NCBI RefSeq assembly: GCF_001676725.1
Contig: NZ_CP016172.1
Location: 372,001-436,000, forward strand
Length of the DNA: 64,000 nt
Direction: 5' to 3'
From: Bordetella flabilis
Lineage (GTDB): Bacteria; Pseudomonadota; Gammaproteobacteria; Burkholderiales; Burkholderiaceae_B
Part shown: positions 35,931 through 45,099 of the stretch, one piece after another
Position numbering within the stretch: the stretch's first letter is position 1
How the letters are laid out: each line of letters begins with the position of its first letter
The notes under the pieces: generated by a model
The model's input: only the letters and a program-made list of their open reading frames with translations
Databases searched by the model: none
What the model was told of the DNA's origin: nothing
Translations under genes and position numbers: made by a program

Positions 35931-37216
35931 CTATGGAAACTCTGATCGGCGGCTCGGCTGCCCCGCAATCTTGGCCACCCGGTGGCTCCAGTGCAAGCTG
36001 GGAAGCAGCGCGCGCCATGGGCGTGCAGCACGGCCGGCAAGCGCGAGCCGCCCGCCGTTTCGTGCACAAGACCGGCGCCGGTGTGAACAAATTGGACAAC
36101 AAGAAACTTCGCAGCGCGGTCCAGCGCAAATCGGCGCACTCGGCGACGTCCGCGCGGGCGGCTGCGCCAGACCCTCGATCGGGCCGCGACCGAATAACGA
36201 TCCAGGCGCCTGCCGACAAGGGTCACCCTGGGCTGCTCGCGGGGCACTGGGCCGTCCCTGACGCCAAGGTTATTGAAGCCGCTGAACTCGCCAAAGCTGC
36301 TCAGGTCACCACGGCCGCCGAAGCACTGCTTGCCGCGCCCCTGACACTTTCCGCGCAAGCCGCGGAGCCTGAGCCCGCCGAGTATCCGCTCGGCCCGTGG
36401 GCTTTCGATACACTGGTTTTCGTGCCGGACCTGCCCGTCATGGCGCTGCCTTTCCCTTCAGAAAAGTCACCGTCACCGGCTGCGTCCTCGGTCAACGGCC
36501 GGACCGCCGGCCGGGAGGTCACCGAAAAGCTCGGTCGGTTCTGCGATGCCGTATACGGAGGCGTGCACTCCGCTGCATCCGGCCTGATGCGCGCCTACGC
36601 GGACCTGCGCCAGGGCATCGTGTCGGCCGTCAACAAGGCGATGGCGTGGACGCCCATATCCAATCCCGCGCGCGCACCACAAGCTGCCCCGGCAACGGCC
36701 CCCGTCCTGCGGGCGGGCGACCTCACCGTCTCCCTGGACAGCGCGCTGAAGGCCACGGCGGTCATGGACGAATTCAAAGGGGATGCCGTCACTAAGGCGA
36801 ACATGCATTATCTGACCGAAAGCGGGTCTTTCCGCCACATGGCGGATGAACAAGGACGCGGCATGGGCGCCGGGTTTTCCAGGGACCCCAGTTCCCTGGC
36901 ACGGCGCCTGGCGACTGCAGCGCTTAACGCCAAGAATCCATGGTCAATCATTCCCGGCTGGGCCTCTTCCGACCTGCACAGGGCTGAACATGCCGAGTAC
37001 ACGCAGTACCTGAATGCCACCTACCTGCAATCGGAGTTCGAAGCCGTCGAGCAGCGGATCCGGGTATACGCTGCGCAGGACCAGGCGGCGGTCAGTGCCC
37101 TGGTGGAAGCCAGCGGCAGCGAAGGTATGCAGCAGTTCGCCCAGGACATCGCATGGATGCGCCGGACCCTGGCGGACCTGTCCAGCAAGCTGAAGGAAAT
37201 TTCCTCCACGCAGTAG
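35927..37216 (+). CDS. Unrecognised protein, second gene of the coupled pair
   Basis: A 429-residue protein whose ATG overlaps the stop of the 976-residue gene, with TGGGGA about 7 nt upstream. The first 150 residues are Ala/Gly/Ser-rich with many basic residues (ARRFVHKTGAGVNKLDNKKLR), followed by a Pro-rich stretch (EPEPAEYPLGPWAFDTLVFVPDLPVM). The middle (about 190-240) is helical, and the last 90 residues (YTQYLNATYLQSEFEAVEQRI to LADLSSKLKEISSTQ) look like a coiled coil. No signal peptide, membrane helix or known motif is visible. A partner, chaperone, translocator or second effector are all possible. No family assigned. Confidence 0.7.
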   Translation: MTMETLIGGSAAPQSWPPGGSSASWEAARAMGVQHGRQARAARRFVHKTGAGVNKLDNKKLRSAVQRKSAHSATSARAAAPDPRSGRDRITIQAPADKGHPGLLAGHWAVPDAKVIEAAELAKAAQVTTAAEALLAAPLTLSAQAAEPEPAEYPLGPWAFDTLVFVPDLPVMALPFPSEKSPSPAASSVNGRTAGREVTEKLGRFCDAVYGGVHSAASGLMRAYADLRQGIVSAVNKAMAWTPISNPARAPQAAPATAPVLRAGDLTVSLDSALKATAVMDEFKGDAVTKANMHYLTESGSFRHMADEQGRGMGAGFSRDPSSLARRLATAALNAKNPWSIIPGWASSDLHRAEHAEYTQYLNATYLQSEFEAVEQRIRVYAAQDQAAVSALVEASGSEGMQQFAQDIAWMRRTLADLSSKLKEISSTQ

Positions 37217-37384
37217 CTGCGCAAGCGACGGGCGGGCCTGGCCTGACCGTCATTGATCGGTGGCGGTGGATTGACCGCCGCCACCGACGCAATCTCCCTT
37301 GGTTCGGCGAACGACCGGCTGGGGCGCCCCGGCATGACCAGCGACCGCGACTGCTAAACTCGACCAGTCCTTAGCGAGCGCGCC

Positions 37385-38539
37385 GTGGTGCGATTACTTC
37401 ATACATCAGATTGGCAAATCGGCAAGTTGTTCGGCCAGTTCGAAACGGATGACGCCGCAATCCTGGCCGATGCCCGTTTCCGTGTGGTTGAACGTATCGC
37501 CACCCTGGCGTCCGAACATCGCGTCCACGCGGCCCTGGTGGCGGGCGACGTGTTCGACGCGCAGACCGTCTCCGATCGCACCCTGCATCGTCTTTTCAAC
37601 GCCATGGGCGGCTACGCTGGCCCCTGGGTGCTGATCCCCGGCAATCATGACGCCGCATTGACCGAGTCGGTGTGGACCCGTGCACAGCGCCTGGGCGCCA
37701 TACCGCCCCATGTTCATGTCTGCCTGCAGGCGCAGCCCCTGGTCTTGCTCGAACAGGGACTGGCCATCCTGCCGGCGCCGCTCACGCAGCGCAACACCTA
37801 TACCGACCTGACCGAGTGGTTCGCCGGTGCGGAAACCGCGCCCGGGCTGCTGCGTATCGGCATGGCGCACGGCAGCGTCCAAGGTGTGCTGGCGGAGGAC
37901 ATCGATTCTCCCAACCCTATCGCGGCGGACCGGGCGCACGAAGCCGGGCTGGATTATCTGGCGCTGGGGGACTGGCACGGCCAACGCCAGATCGATACCC
38001 GGACCTGGTACAGCGGGACACCGGAAACCGACCGCTTCCGCGGCAATACATCTGGGCAGGTGCTCATCGTCGAGCTGGATGGTCCGGGCGCCGCGCCCAG
38101 CGTGGCCCCAGTCGCTGTCGGCGCCTTTCGTTGGCATACCGAAGAGCTGGTCTTGCGGGTGCCGAGCGATGTGGACGCGGCCATGCAGCGCCTGGGGGCC
38201 TTCGGCGGCAATGATGTCGTGCAACTGGCCTGCTCGGGGTCCGTCGACCTCGACGGCTACCGTCGCTTGCAACAGGCGCTGGGCCAGGCGAAGGGCATTG
38301 TCCGGGCATTGCTCGCGGACCTCTCCCAGCTGACGTTGCAACCCAGCGGGCAGGACCTGGACGCTTTGCAGGCCGATGGCTATCTCGGCGAAGTATTGTC
38401 CGCGCTGCGGGGCGCCCAGGACGGCCCCGAAGCGGAGGTCGCCCGCGACGCGCTGGCCGTGCTGGCGGGTATCCTGGATCGGCGCGCCGGTCGTGCCGTC
38501 GCGCTGCCCCCCAGCGCCCCCGCAGGAGACGCAGGTTGA
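37385..38539 (+). CDS. SbcD/YhaO-like DNA repair metallophosphoesterase
   Basis: A 384-residue calcineurin-like phosphoesterase beginning with GTG. All metal-binding motifs of the Mre11/SbcD group are present: LLHTSDWQIGK (D and H), ALVAGDVFDAQTVS, LIPGNHDAAL, GMAHGS and LALGDWHGQ. The C-terminal part is not conserved with SbcD and resembles YhaO of Bacillus. It is coupled to a SbcC/YhaN-like ATPase whose TTG start overlaps its stop, so the two should form a nuclease-ATPase complex acting on DNA ends. Confidence 0.87.
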   Translation: MVRLLHTSDWQIGKLFGQFETDDAAILADARFRVVERIATLASEHRVHAALVAGDVFDAQTVSDRTLHRLFNAMGGYAGPWVLIPGNHDAALTESVWTRAQRLGAIPPHVHVCLQAQPLVLLEQGLAILPAPLTQRNTYTDLTEWFAGAETAPGLLRIGMAHGSVQGVLAEDIDSPNPIAADRAHEAGLDYLALGDWHGQRQIDTRTWYSGTPETDRFRGNTSGQVLIVELDGPGAAPSVAPVAVGAFRWHTEELVLRVPSDVDAAMQRLGAFGGNDVVQLACSGSVDLDGYRRLQQALGQAKGIVRALLADLSQLTLQPSGQDLDALQADGYLGEVLSALRGAQDGPEAEVARDALAVLAGILDRRAGRAVALPPSAPAGDAG

Positions 38540-41193
38540 AGTTGACGCGCATCCGCATCGAGCAGTTCAGGCAGTTCCGCGACGCGATCGAGATCGACAG
38601 CCTGCAGGACGGCATCAACCTTTTCACGGGCCCCAATGAAGCCGGCAAGAGTACGGTCGTGGCGGCTATCCGCGCGGCCTTCTTCGAACGCTACCGTTCA
38701 GGAGCGGCGGAAGACTTCCGCCCGTGGGGCGACGCCGCGGCATCCCCCACCGTCATGCTGGACTTCGAGCACGGCGGCCAGGCGTACCGCCTGACCAAGC
38801 GGTTCCTGGCCCGCAAACGTTGTGAATTACAGGTCGGACCACGCATGCTGGACGGCGCGGAGGCGGAAGACCACCTGGCCACGCTGATGGGCTTCGAGCA
38901 CGCGGGCAAGGGGGCGAGCAAGGCGGATCACTGGGGCATACCGGGCTTGCTGTGGATCCAGCAGGGCAGCGCGCAGGACGTGCGCGAATCGGTAAGGTAC
39001 GCCACGGCGCATCTGCGCACGGCGCTGGACGGGTCGCTGGGCGAAGTCGCCAGCAGCCATGGCGACGAGGTGATCGCGGAGGTCCAGGCTGCGCGCGACG
39101 CCTTGCTCACACCGTCCACGGGCAAGCCCAAGGGCGCATATGCCACCGCCTTGGAGGCCTCCGCCCGCCTGGAGGCGGCGGTGTCCGCCTTGCAGCAGGA
39201 AATTGCGGCGTATCGCCAGACGGTCGATACGCTGGCCGTCCTGCGCCACGAGCATGCCCAGGATGCCGCGGAACAGCCGTGGGCGACATTCCGCGCCGAG
39301 GAGAAAGCCGCGTCGGAGCGGTTGCGCGGGATCAAGGCGCTGCAGGACGCCCTGGCCATGGAGCAGGCCCAGGTCGGCCAATGGGACAGCCGGGTCGCGC
39401 TGATGGTGACGCAACTCGACACCCTGGACGCCGAAGTGCGGACCGCCGCCACGCGCCAGGAAGCGCTGGGCCGCGCCACACAAGCCGTGGCAGCCGCCGC
39501 TGCGCTGGCGGCCCCCTGGCAAAGCACGCTCAGGGACGCCGAGCGGGCCCTGGCGGCGGCACGGGAGCGCCTGCAAAGCGCACGCTTGCAAGAAGCGCAT
39601 CGACACCTCGCCCGCGAGCGCGAGACCGTGCAGGCCCGGATCGCCGCGGTCCTCGACACCGTTGCCGCCGCAGAAAAGGAAGAAGCCCGGCTCATCGAGC
39701 ATCAGCGAGAAGCCACCGCCTGCCGCATCGACGAGGCGGACCTCAAACGTTTGCTGGAGGTCCACCTTGCCGTGCGCGAGCTGGAGCTGCGCCTGGCCGG
39801 CGTCGGTACGCGCTTGCGTTACGCCTTGCAGGCGGGCGTGCAGATCGACATCGGCGAGGATACGGTAGCCGGTAGCGGCGAACGCCTGCTGCTCGAGTCG
39901 ACCACCTTGTCGCTGGCGGGCCAGGGCACGATCGAGATCGTACCGGGCGGGACGGACCTGGCGGCCCTGCGCCGCGAACTGGACGAGCTGCTTTCCCGCC
40001 AGCAGATTCTGCTGCAGCGTCTCGGCGTGCCGTCGCTCGATGCCGCGCAGGCACGGCAAGGCGCCCACGCCATGCACGTGGCCGAGGCTCGCAACGCCGA
40101 AGCGACCCTGAAAGGCCTGGCCCCGCGCGGTCTTGAGGCGCTGCGCGCCGAACTGGCTGGTGCTCGCGCCCGCCTGGCAGAAATCGAATCCACGGCACCG
40201 TCGCCCCCCTCGTCGGTCGACGCCGCCGCCGGTCTTTCCGTCGAGCAGGCCGAGGCGGTCGCTGTGGCGGCGGAACAGGCGCTGCGCCAGGCCACCGAAG
40301 GCCTGCACGCCGCGCAGTTGGCCGCTCGGCAGGCGCAGGTGCAGGCTGAAGCGGCGCAGCGCGAACGCGATGCGGCGCAGGCCGTGCTGGACGCCGCAGG
40401 CCGCGATGCGCGCCGCGCGGAAGTCGAGCGCGATCTGGCCCATGCCATGGCGCAGCGGGACGCCGCGCAGGTGCGCGCCGAGACCCTGGCGCGCCAGGTG
40501 GCGCAGGCACGCCCGGACATCCTCGAGCAGGACATCGAGCGTCTGCGCAGGAGCGCAGAACAACATGAAAAGCGTCACAGCGAGCGGCGCGATCGCCTGG
40601 TCCGGCTTGAAGTGGAACTTCAGGCTGCCGGTGCCCAGGGACTGGAAGAGCGCCACGCCGAGCTGAGTCGCGATCTGGCCCAGGCGCAGCGCCAGGCGCT
40701 GGAGCTGGGACGGCAGGCCCGCGCCCTGGACTATCTGCTCGGCCTGCTGGGCGAACGGCGCAATGCGCTGACGCGGCAACTGCAGGCGCCATTGCGGCGC
40801 GGCCTGCAACGCTATGTCGAGCTGCTGTTCCCGCAGGCGCAGGTCGACATTGATGAAGACCTGATGTTGGGACCCTTGACGCGCACGGGCCGGGATGGAA
40901 CCCGGGTCAGTCCCTTCGACGCCTTGAGCTTCGGCGCCCGCGAGCAGATGGGATTGATCGGCCGGCTGGCATATGCGGACCTGTTGCGGGAGGCGGGCAG
41001 GCCGACGCTGGTCATCCTGGACGACGCATTGGTGCACACCGATGACGTCCGCCTGGCACAGATGAAGCGCGTGCTGTTCGACGCGGGCACCCGGCACCAG
41101 ATTCTGCTGTTTACCTGCCATCCCGCGCATTGGCGCGACCTGGGCGTGGCGTCCCGCCCGATCGCGGAACTTGCTGCGTCGCAGGTGCCGTAA
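38536..41193 (+). CDS. SbcC/YhaN-like SMC-type ATPase
   Basis: An 885-residue ABC/SMC-type ATPase starting with TTG (38536-38538), overlapping the previous stop; GGAGAC lies just upstream. The Walker A motif GPNEAGKST is at about residues 33-41. A long coiled coil rich in Ala, Arg and Glu occupies about 200-760. The C-terminal lobe has LSFGAREQMGLIGRLAYADLL (ABC signature-like) and the Walker B TLVILDDALVHTDD. No CxxC zinc-hook motif is present at the coiled-coil apex, which sets it apart from SbcC/Rad50 and agrees with the YhaN type. Partner of the upstream SbcD/YhaO-like nuclease. Confidence 0.87.
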   Translation: MKLTRIRIEQFRQFRDAIEIDSLQDGINLFTGPNEAGKSTVVAAIRAAFFERYRSGAAEDFRPWGDAAASPTVMLDFEHGGQAYRLTKRFLARKRCELQVGPRMLDGAEAEDHLATLMGFEHAGKGASKADHWGIPGLLWIQQGSAQDVRESVRYATAHLRTALDGSLGEVASSHGDEVIAEVQAARDALLTPSTGKPKGAYATALEASARLEAAVSALQQEIAAYRQTVDTLAVLRHEHAQDAAEQPWATFRAEEKAASERLRGIKALQDALAMEQAQVGQWDSRVALMVTQLDTLDAEVRTAATRQEALGRATQAVAAAAALAAPWQSTLRDAERALAAARERLQSARLQEAHRHLARERETVQARIAAVLDTVAAAEKEEARLIEHQREATACRIDEADLKRLLEVHLAVRELELRLAGVGTRLRYALQAGVQIDIGEDTVAGSGERLLLESTTLSLAGQGTIEIVPGGTDLAALRRELDELLSRQQILLQRLGVPSLDAAQARQGAHAMHVAEARNAEATLKGLAPRGLEALRAELAGARARLAEIESTAPSPPSSVDAAAGLSVEQAEAVAVAAEQALRQATEGLHAAQLAARQAQVQAEAAQRERDAAQAVLDAAGRDARRAEVERDLAHAMAQRDAAQVRAETLARQVAQARPDILEQDIERLRRSAEQHEKRHSERRDRLVRLEVELQAAGAQGLEERHAELSRDLAQAQRQALELGRQARALDYLLGLLGERRNALTRQLQAPLRRGLQRYVELLFPQAQVDIDEDLMLGPLTRTGRDGTRVSPFDALSFGAREQMGLIGRLAYADLLREAGRPTLVILDDALVHTDDVRLAQMKRVLFDAGTRHQILLFTCHPAHWRDLGVASRPIAELAASQVP

Positions 41194-41475
41194 TCAAAGT
41201 TACTCCTCCTTGCCGGGCGGGCGGAATTGGCGGGAGGCGTTCGCGGTACACTGCCCGCTGTGGTCCCCTGGCGCGAGCCAGGTTCGCGGCTTGCAGTCCG
41301 GCCGGGGCCGGTCGGATCGCGGCGTATGTTTGCATGGGGTATGGTCGAGCGTCTGGCGCTGTCGCCCCGGCGCGACATACGAGGTTTTATATTGTCACAA
41401 ACAGCAACTTAATTCCAGGCAAACTCCTAAAATCGTCCACCATGGAACTGCGGCTCCGTTTGGAATAGAAGGACC

Positions 41476-42453
41476 ATGCCAAAACCCTCGGGCGAGATGC
41501 CCCCGTATGACAGGTCAAAGGCGCTGCGCGGCCTGCGCGCGGCGGGACGGGTCGCGCTGCTCATGGCGCCCCGGCTGGGCGACACGCTCCTGATGATGAC
41601 GCTGGCGCAGAACCTGGCCCTGCACGGCCGCCAGGTGACGGTGTTCGGCGACTACGCGCAGACGCTGAAGGACTGGTTCCCGAGCATGGATGTGCAGCCC
41701 TCGCTGGCTGCCTGTGACGCGCCGCGGGTGTTGGCGCAATACGACTGTGCCGCGCAGATGCACATCGGCTGGCCATACACCCTGCACGACTGCCACTCCA
41801 ACTACTTTTATTACGACGCCCATGTAGTGGTTACCGGGCGTGGCTTCGTCAAGCTGTTCCAGATCCGCGACTTTTGCCGGGATGAGCTGGATCTGCCGGC
41901 GGCGACCACCGACAACGGCCTGCAGCCGCTGAACCGCCACGAACACCGCTGCCATCCCGAACGCATCATCCTGCATCCCACCTCGACCGAAGCCCTGCGT
42001 TGCTGGGCCCCACGTCATTTCGAGGACCTGGGCAGGCGCCTGTTGAAGGCGGGCTACGAACCCAATTTCCTGGTGGCGCCGCAGGAGCGGGCCGATTGGA
42101 CCTTCCTGATCGATGCCGGCCTGAAAGTGCCGCAACTGCCGTCCTTGTCGGAGGTCGCCTCCCTGATCCACGCGTCAGGCTGGTTTATCGGCAACGAATC
42201 CGGACTGGGGCACCTGGCCTCCAACCTTGGCGTACCGACGCTGTCCGTCACGGGGCGCCCGACGCGCACCAAGGCCTGGCGTCCGGCATGGGCTACTTCG
42301 CGCATTGTGTATCCCGCCTATATTCCCGGTGGCCGCTGGCGCGATCGCCTCTGGCGCCAGTTGCTGCTTCCTGGCAGCGTCATGTCGGCCTTCCGCCGGC
42401 TACAGCAGGACGACCGGCGCAACCCCGTTCTTCCCCCTTGGACTGCCGCGTGA
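41476..42453 (+). CDS. Glycosyltransferase family 9 (heptosyltransferase-like)
   Basis: A 325-residue GT9-type protein with AAGGA before the ATG. Features: VALLMAPRLGDTLLMMTLAQNL near the N-terminus (the acceptor-side Rossmann domain), IILHPTSTEALRCWAPRHFEDLGRRLL, and the donor-site motif FIGNESGLGHLASNLGVPTLSVTGRP. Family members (WaaF, WaaC, WaaQ) transfer heptose to lipopolysaccharide core. It is followed by an O-antigen-ligase-like gene, supporting a role in lipopolysaccharide or another surface glycan. The 282 bp before it hold an AT-rich patch at about 41385-41420 that may carry the promoter. Confidence 0.85.
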   Translation: MPKPSGEMPPYDRSKALRGLRAAGRVALLMAPRLGDTLLMMTLAQNLALHGRQVTVFGDYAQTLKDWFPSMDVQPSLAACDAPRVLAQYDCAAQMHIGWPYTLHDCHSNYFYYDAHVVVTGRGFVKLFQIRDFCRDELDLPAATTDNGLQPLNRHEHRCHPERIILHPTSTEALRCWAPRHFEDLGRRLLKAGYEPNFLVAPQERADWTFLIDAGLKVPQLPSLSEVASLIHASGWFIGNESGLGHLASNLGVPTLSVTGRPTRTKAWRPAWATSRIVYPAYIPGGRWRDRLWRQLLLPGSVMSAFRRLQQDDRRNPVLPPWTAA

Positions 42454-42560
42454 TCTCACGGTCGCGCTGTTCGACTGGCCGAGCATCCGGTGGCAAGCTC
42501 GGCCGGCTGTATCCCAGAAGCCAGCCCGCGCGGCGCTGCCCCGGTTATTGATCTGATTCC

Positions 42561-43847
42561 ATGCCCTCGCTCTATCCCCGATTGACGGCGATACTCGCCC
42601 TGCTTGTGCCCGCGCTTGCATTGACCAGCGCCGCTGGCGGTCCAACCCTCCTGTATCTGTCCGCCCTGATCGCGCTGGCCGCCATCGCGCACAACGCCCT
42701 GCGGCGCTACGAGCCCTGGAATTGGCGTGAACTCGGCCTGCTACCGGTCGCCCTGATTTTTCCCTTCGTCGCCGTCATGGTCACCTCTGCGTATACCGGT
42801 GCGTGGAGCAGCTCGGAATTCGAGAAATGGCTGCGCTTCGCATTGGCGTGCCCGGTGTGCTGGCTGTTGCTGCGCGCGCCACGGCCGTGGCTGCAGCAAA
42901 TCCAGTGGAGCCTGCTGTTCAGCGCGTTCGCCGGCTCGGTCATGCTGATCGTCATCATGTACAACCCGGATCTCGGGCGCGGGGCGGTCAGCGAGTTTGG
43001 CGGCCGGTACAACGCCGTCGCGTTTGCCGACCTGACCCTGTTCTTCGGTTTCGCATCGTTGTTGACCTTGCCCTGGACTTTGACGCGGTGGCCCGTCCTG
43101 GAGCGTGGCCTGAAGGTCGCCGCCGCAGTGGTCAGCCTGTATGCAGCCTGGCTTTCCCAGACGCGCAGCAGCTGGATGCTGCTGCCGGTGTTCGGACTGG
43201 TGATCCTGCTGTCGCGGGCGCATTGGTCCCGCAAGGCCAAATGCGTGTTCGTGCTCTGTTTGGCCCTGGTGCTGGCGGCGGGCGCCGCCGCCTTGTGGCA
43301 CGCCCATGACAGCCGCATGCGCGAGGTCGCGTCGGATGTGGAATCGTACGTGCAGGACGCAAACCGGGACACGTCGGTGGGGATACGCATGCAGCTTTGG
43401 CATGCGTCGTGGCTGATGTTCCTCGATCACCCGATACTGGGCAGCGGCGCCCGTAATTTCCGCGCCAATCTCGCCGAACTGCGCGACCAGGGCATCGTGA
43501 CGCCATTGGTCGCCAGCGACTACGGCGAACCGCACAACGACCTGATCGCGGCGCTGGCGGGCTACGGCATCGTGGGCTTGCTGAGCATGCTGGGGTTGTA
43601 CCTGATCCCCGCGGCGATTTTCTACCGGCGCATGTTCGCGCCGGACCCGGTCGTTCACGTAGGGGCCCAGATCGGCCTGCTGTTCTGCCTGGGCTACACG
43701 GTATTCAGCCTTACGGAAATGATGTTCCGGAATATGCGCAGCGTCCCGATCTACGCCATCACCATGGTGCTGCTGATTGCGTTGACGTCGGTCCGGCGCG
43801 ACCAGGCCGTACCGGCGCGTGTCGAAACCGTCCAGGCAACCGCCTAG
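42561..43847 (+). CDS. O-antigen ligase family membrane protein (WaaL-like)
   Basis: A 428-residue polytopic protein with about 10-12 predicted helices and one large periplasmic loop (about residues 240-330), containing RMREVASDVESYVQDANRDTSVGIRMQLWHASWLMFLDHPILGSGARNF-like sequence in pieces: the conserved RxxxW (GIRMQLWHASW), HPILGSGARNF and the catalytic-loop EPHNDLIAALAGYGIVGL. This is the Wzy_C/WaaL pattern for ligases that attach undecaprenyl-linked polysaccharide to lipid A core, or for other glycan ligases and polymerases. It lies 107 bp after the heptosyltransferase-like gene on the same strand. Confidence 0.87.
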   Translation: MPSLYPRLTAILALLVPALALTSAAGGPTLLYLSALIALAAIAHNALRRYEPWNWRELGLLPVALIFPFVAVMVTSAYTGAWSSSEFEKWLRFALACPVCWLLLRAPRPWLQQIQWSLLFSAFAGSVMLIVIMYNPDLGRGAVSEFGGRYNAVAFADLTLFFGFASLLTLPWTLTRWPVLERGLKVAAAVVSLYAAWLSQTRSSWMLLPVFGLVILLSRAHWSRKAKCVFVLCLALVLAAGAAALWHAHDSRMREVASDVESYVQDANRDTSVGIRMQLWHASWLMFLDHPILGSGARNFRANLAELRDQGIVTPLVASDYGEPHNDLIAALAGYGIVGLLSMLGLYLIPAAIFYRRMFAPDPVVHVGAQIGLLFCLGYTVFSLTEMMFRNMRSVPIYAITMVLLIALTSVRRDQAVPARVETVQATA

Positions 43848-44045
43848 CAGCCCATCGTTGTTCCAAGCTTTTGCGGTCCGTCTGGTCTGATTTTGTCCGT
43901 CCAGAACGATAGATCATCGGACCATTATGCACACTGGCCTGCGCTTTTTCGTCAGCGGCCGGTTCTGCTTGCTCCCATCTTTCGAGATCGTTCACCGGCC
44001 CACGGGATCCGCCGGCGCGTCCGCGCCGCACCTGGAGGACCATTT

Positions 44046-45080
44046 ATGGACGAGATTACCGAACAACAGCAGCTTCAGTTGGCGGGTTCGATCGCCACGG
44101 AGCGCACTTTCGTGCTCGGGCACGCCTATCTCACCGACCGGGACGCGGCTTTCGTCGGCGGCTCGTGCCTGGAAGGGCTGGGTAGCGCCGAGGCGGACGT
44201 CGATGCCTATGTACTTCGAGACGCGCGCTTGACCGTGGCCCAGGTGGATGTCGGCCGCTATGGCAGGGTGGTGGGTCGGGGCGGCGTCCGGCTCACGCAA
44301 CGGGACTGCGACGCGGAGATCTGCTGCATTCATGCCGTCGTTCCCGGCACGTCCATCAGAGTCGACATCCACTACCGGACCTGGGACGAGCTGAACGGCC
44401 TGGCAGTCGCGATCTGCCTTCTCCACGAGGCGGCACGGCGGGACCTCATAACGCCACCTGCGCCGTTACCGCTGCGCGACCTGGTATTCCTGCACCGGCT
44501 TTACGTTTCACATGACATCCAAGGCGGGGCTCGCCTGGCACGCCTGCGCCAGGAGATCGGACGCCAGCGCCTGCAGTACCTGCTTTATCGCCGCAAGGCC
44601 TGCGGCCATCTTTTACTTGCCGAGCTTTTGCAGGCGTGGCGCGAAGGCGAATGGGAGCGTTGCGTCGAGCTGGCGCACGAGACTGCCGTCATGCACTTCC
44701 AGGCGTACACGCACTTGCTGGGCAACACGCATTACCACCCCGTCTGGATACTTCCGTACGCCCGGCGTTGCGGCGTGTCGGAGTGTATGGTCGGGCAACT
44801 GGTGCGCATCATGGTGGAAAGCGACCCATCCAGCGATTCGGAAAGCCGGAGCTTCGTCGTGCGTTGCCTGGATTTTGTGGACGAGGTCCTGGCCGCCGGC
44901 GCGCCAGCGTTGAGGAAACTGAGCGGCTATCCCACCCGCGAAACGGCGGAAGACGCGCTGGAAAGGCAACTGGGTGCGCAGCCGGTAGCCTGCTCCGGAT
45001 GGGAAGCGCTGTATCGCAAGAAGGCGTATGGCATCAGCGCCACGCCGATGCGCGAATGGCTGGATAAGGCCACGCCCTAG
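44046..45080 (+). CDS. Nucleotidyltransferase-fold protein of unknown substrate
   Basis: A 344-residue protein started at the ATG at 44046, which has GGAGG upstream; the longer frame from 43893 lacks such a site. The N-terminal region shows the catalytic pattern of the polymerase-beta nucleotidyltransferase superfamily: AAFVGGSCLEGLGSAEADVDAYV with G39-S40 and D51-x-D53, and a third acid at D107 in RVDIHYRTW. The C-terminal 220 residues are helical with His-rich stretches (HFQAYTHLLGNTHYHPVW) and Cys residues, and are unlike kanamycin nucleotidyltransferase as far as I can tell. The substrate is unknown. It stands between the O-antigen-ligase-like gene and a small convergent ORF. Confidence 0.7.
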   Translation: MDEITEQQQLQLAGSIATERTFVLGHAYLTDRDAAFVGGSCLEGLGSAEADVDAYVLRDARLTVAQVDVGRYGRVVGRGGVRLTQRDCDAEICCIHAVVPGTSIRVDIHYRTWDELNGLAVAICLLHEAARRDLITPPAPLPLRDLVFLHRLYVSHDIQGGARLARLRQEIGRQRLQYLLYRRKACGHLLLAELLQAWREGEWERCVELAHETAVMHFQAYTHLLGNTHYHPVWILPYARRCGVSECMVGQLVRIMVESDPSSDSESRSFVVRCLDFVDEVLAAGAPALRKLSGYPTRETAEDALERQLGAQPVACSGWEALYRKKAYGISATPMREWLDKATP

Positions 45081-45099
45081 CAGGTATTCCGCCCGAGGT

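Noticed and set aside
38827..41130. A 767-codon minus-strand open frame opposite the SMC-like gene
   Set aside because: It is antisense to a gene with clear Walker motifs and reads as low-complexity Gln/Arg/Leu sequence, without a ribosome site or known domain.
43893..44045. N-terminal extension of the nucleotidyltransferase-fold protein
   Set aside because: The extra 51 residues lack a ribosome site, whereas the ATG at 44046 has GGAGG in good position.
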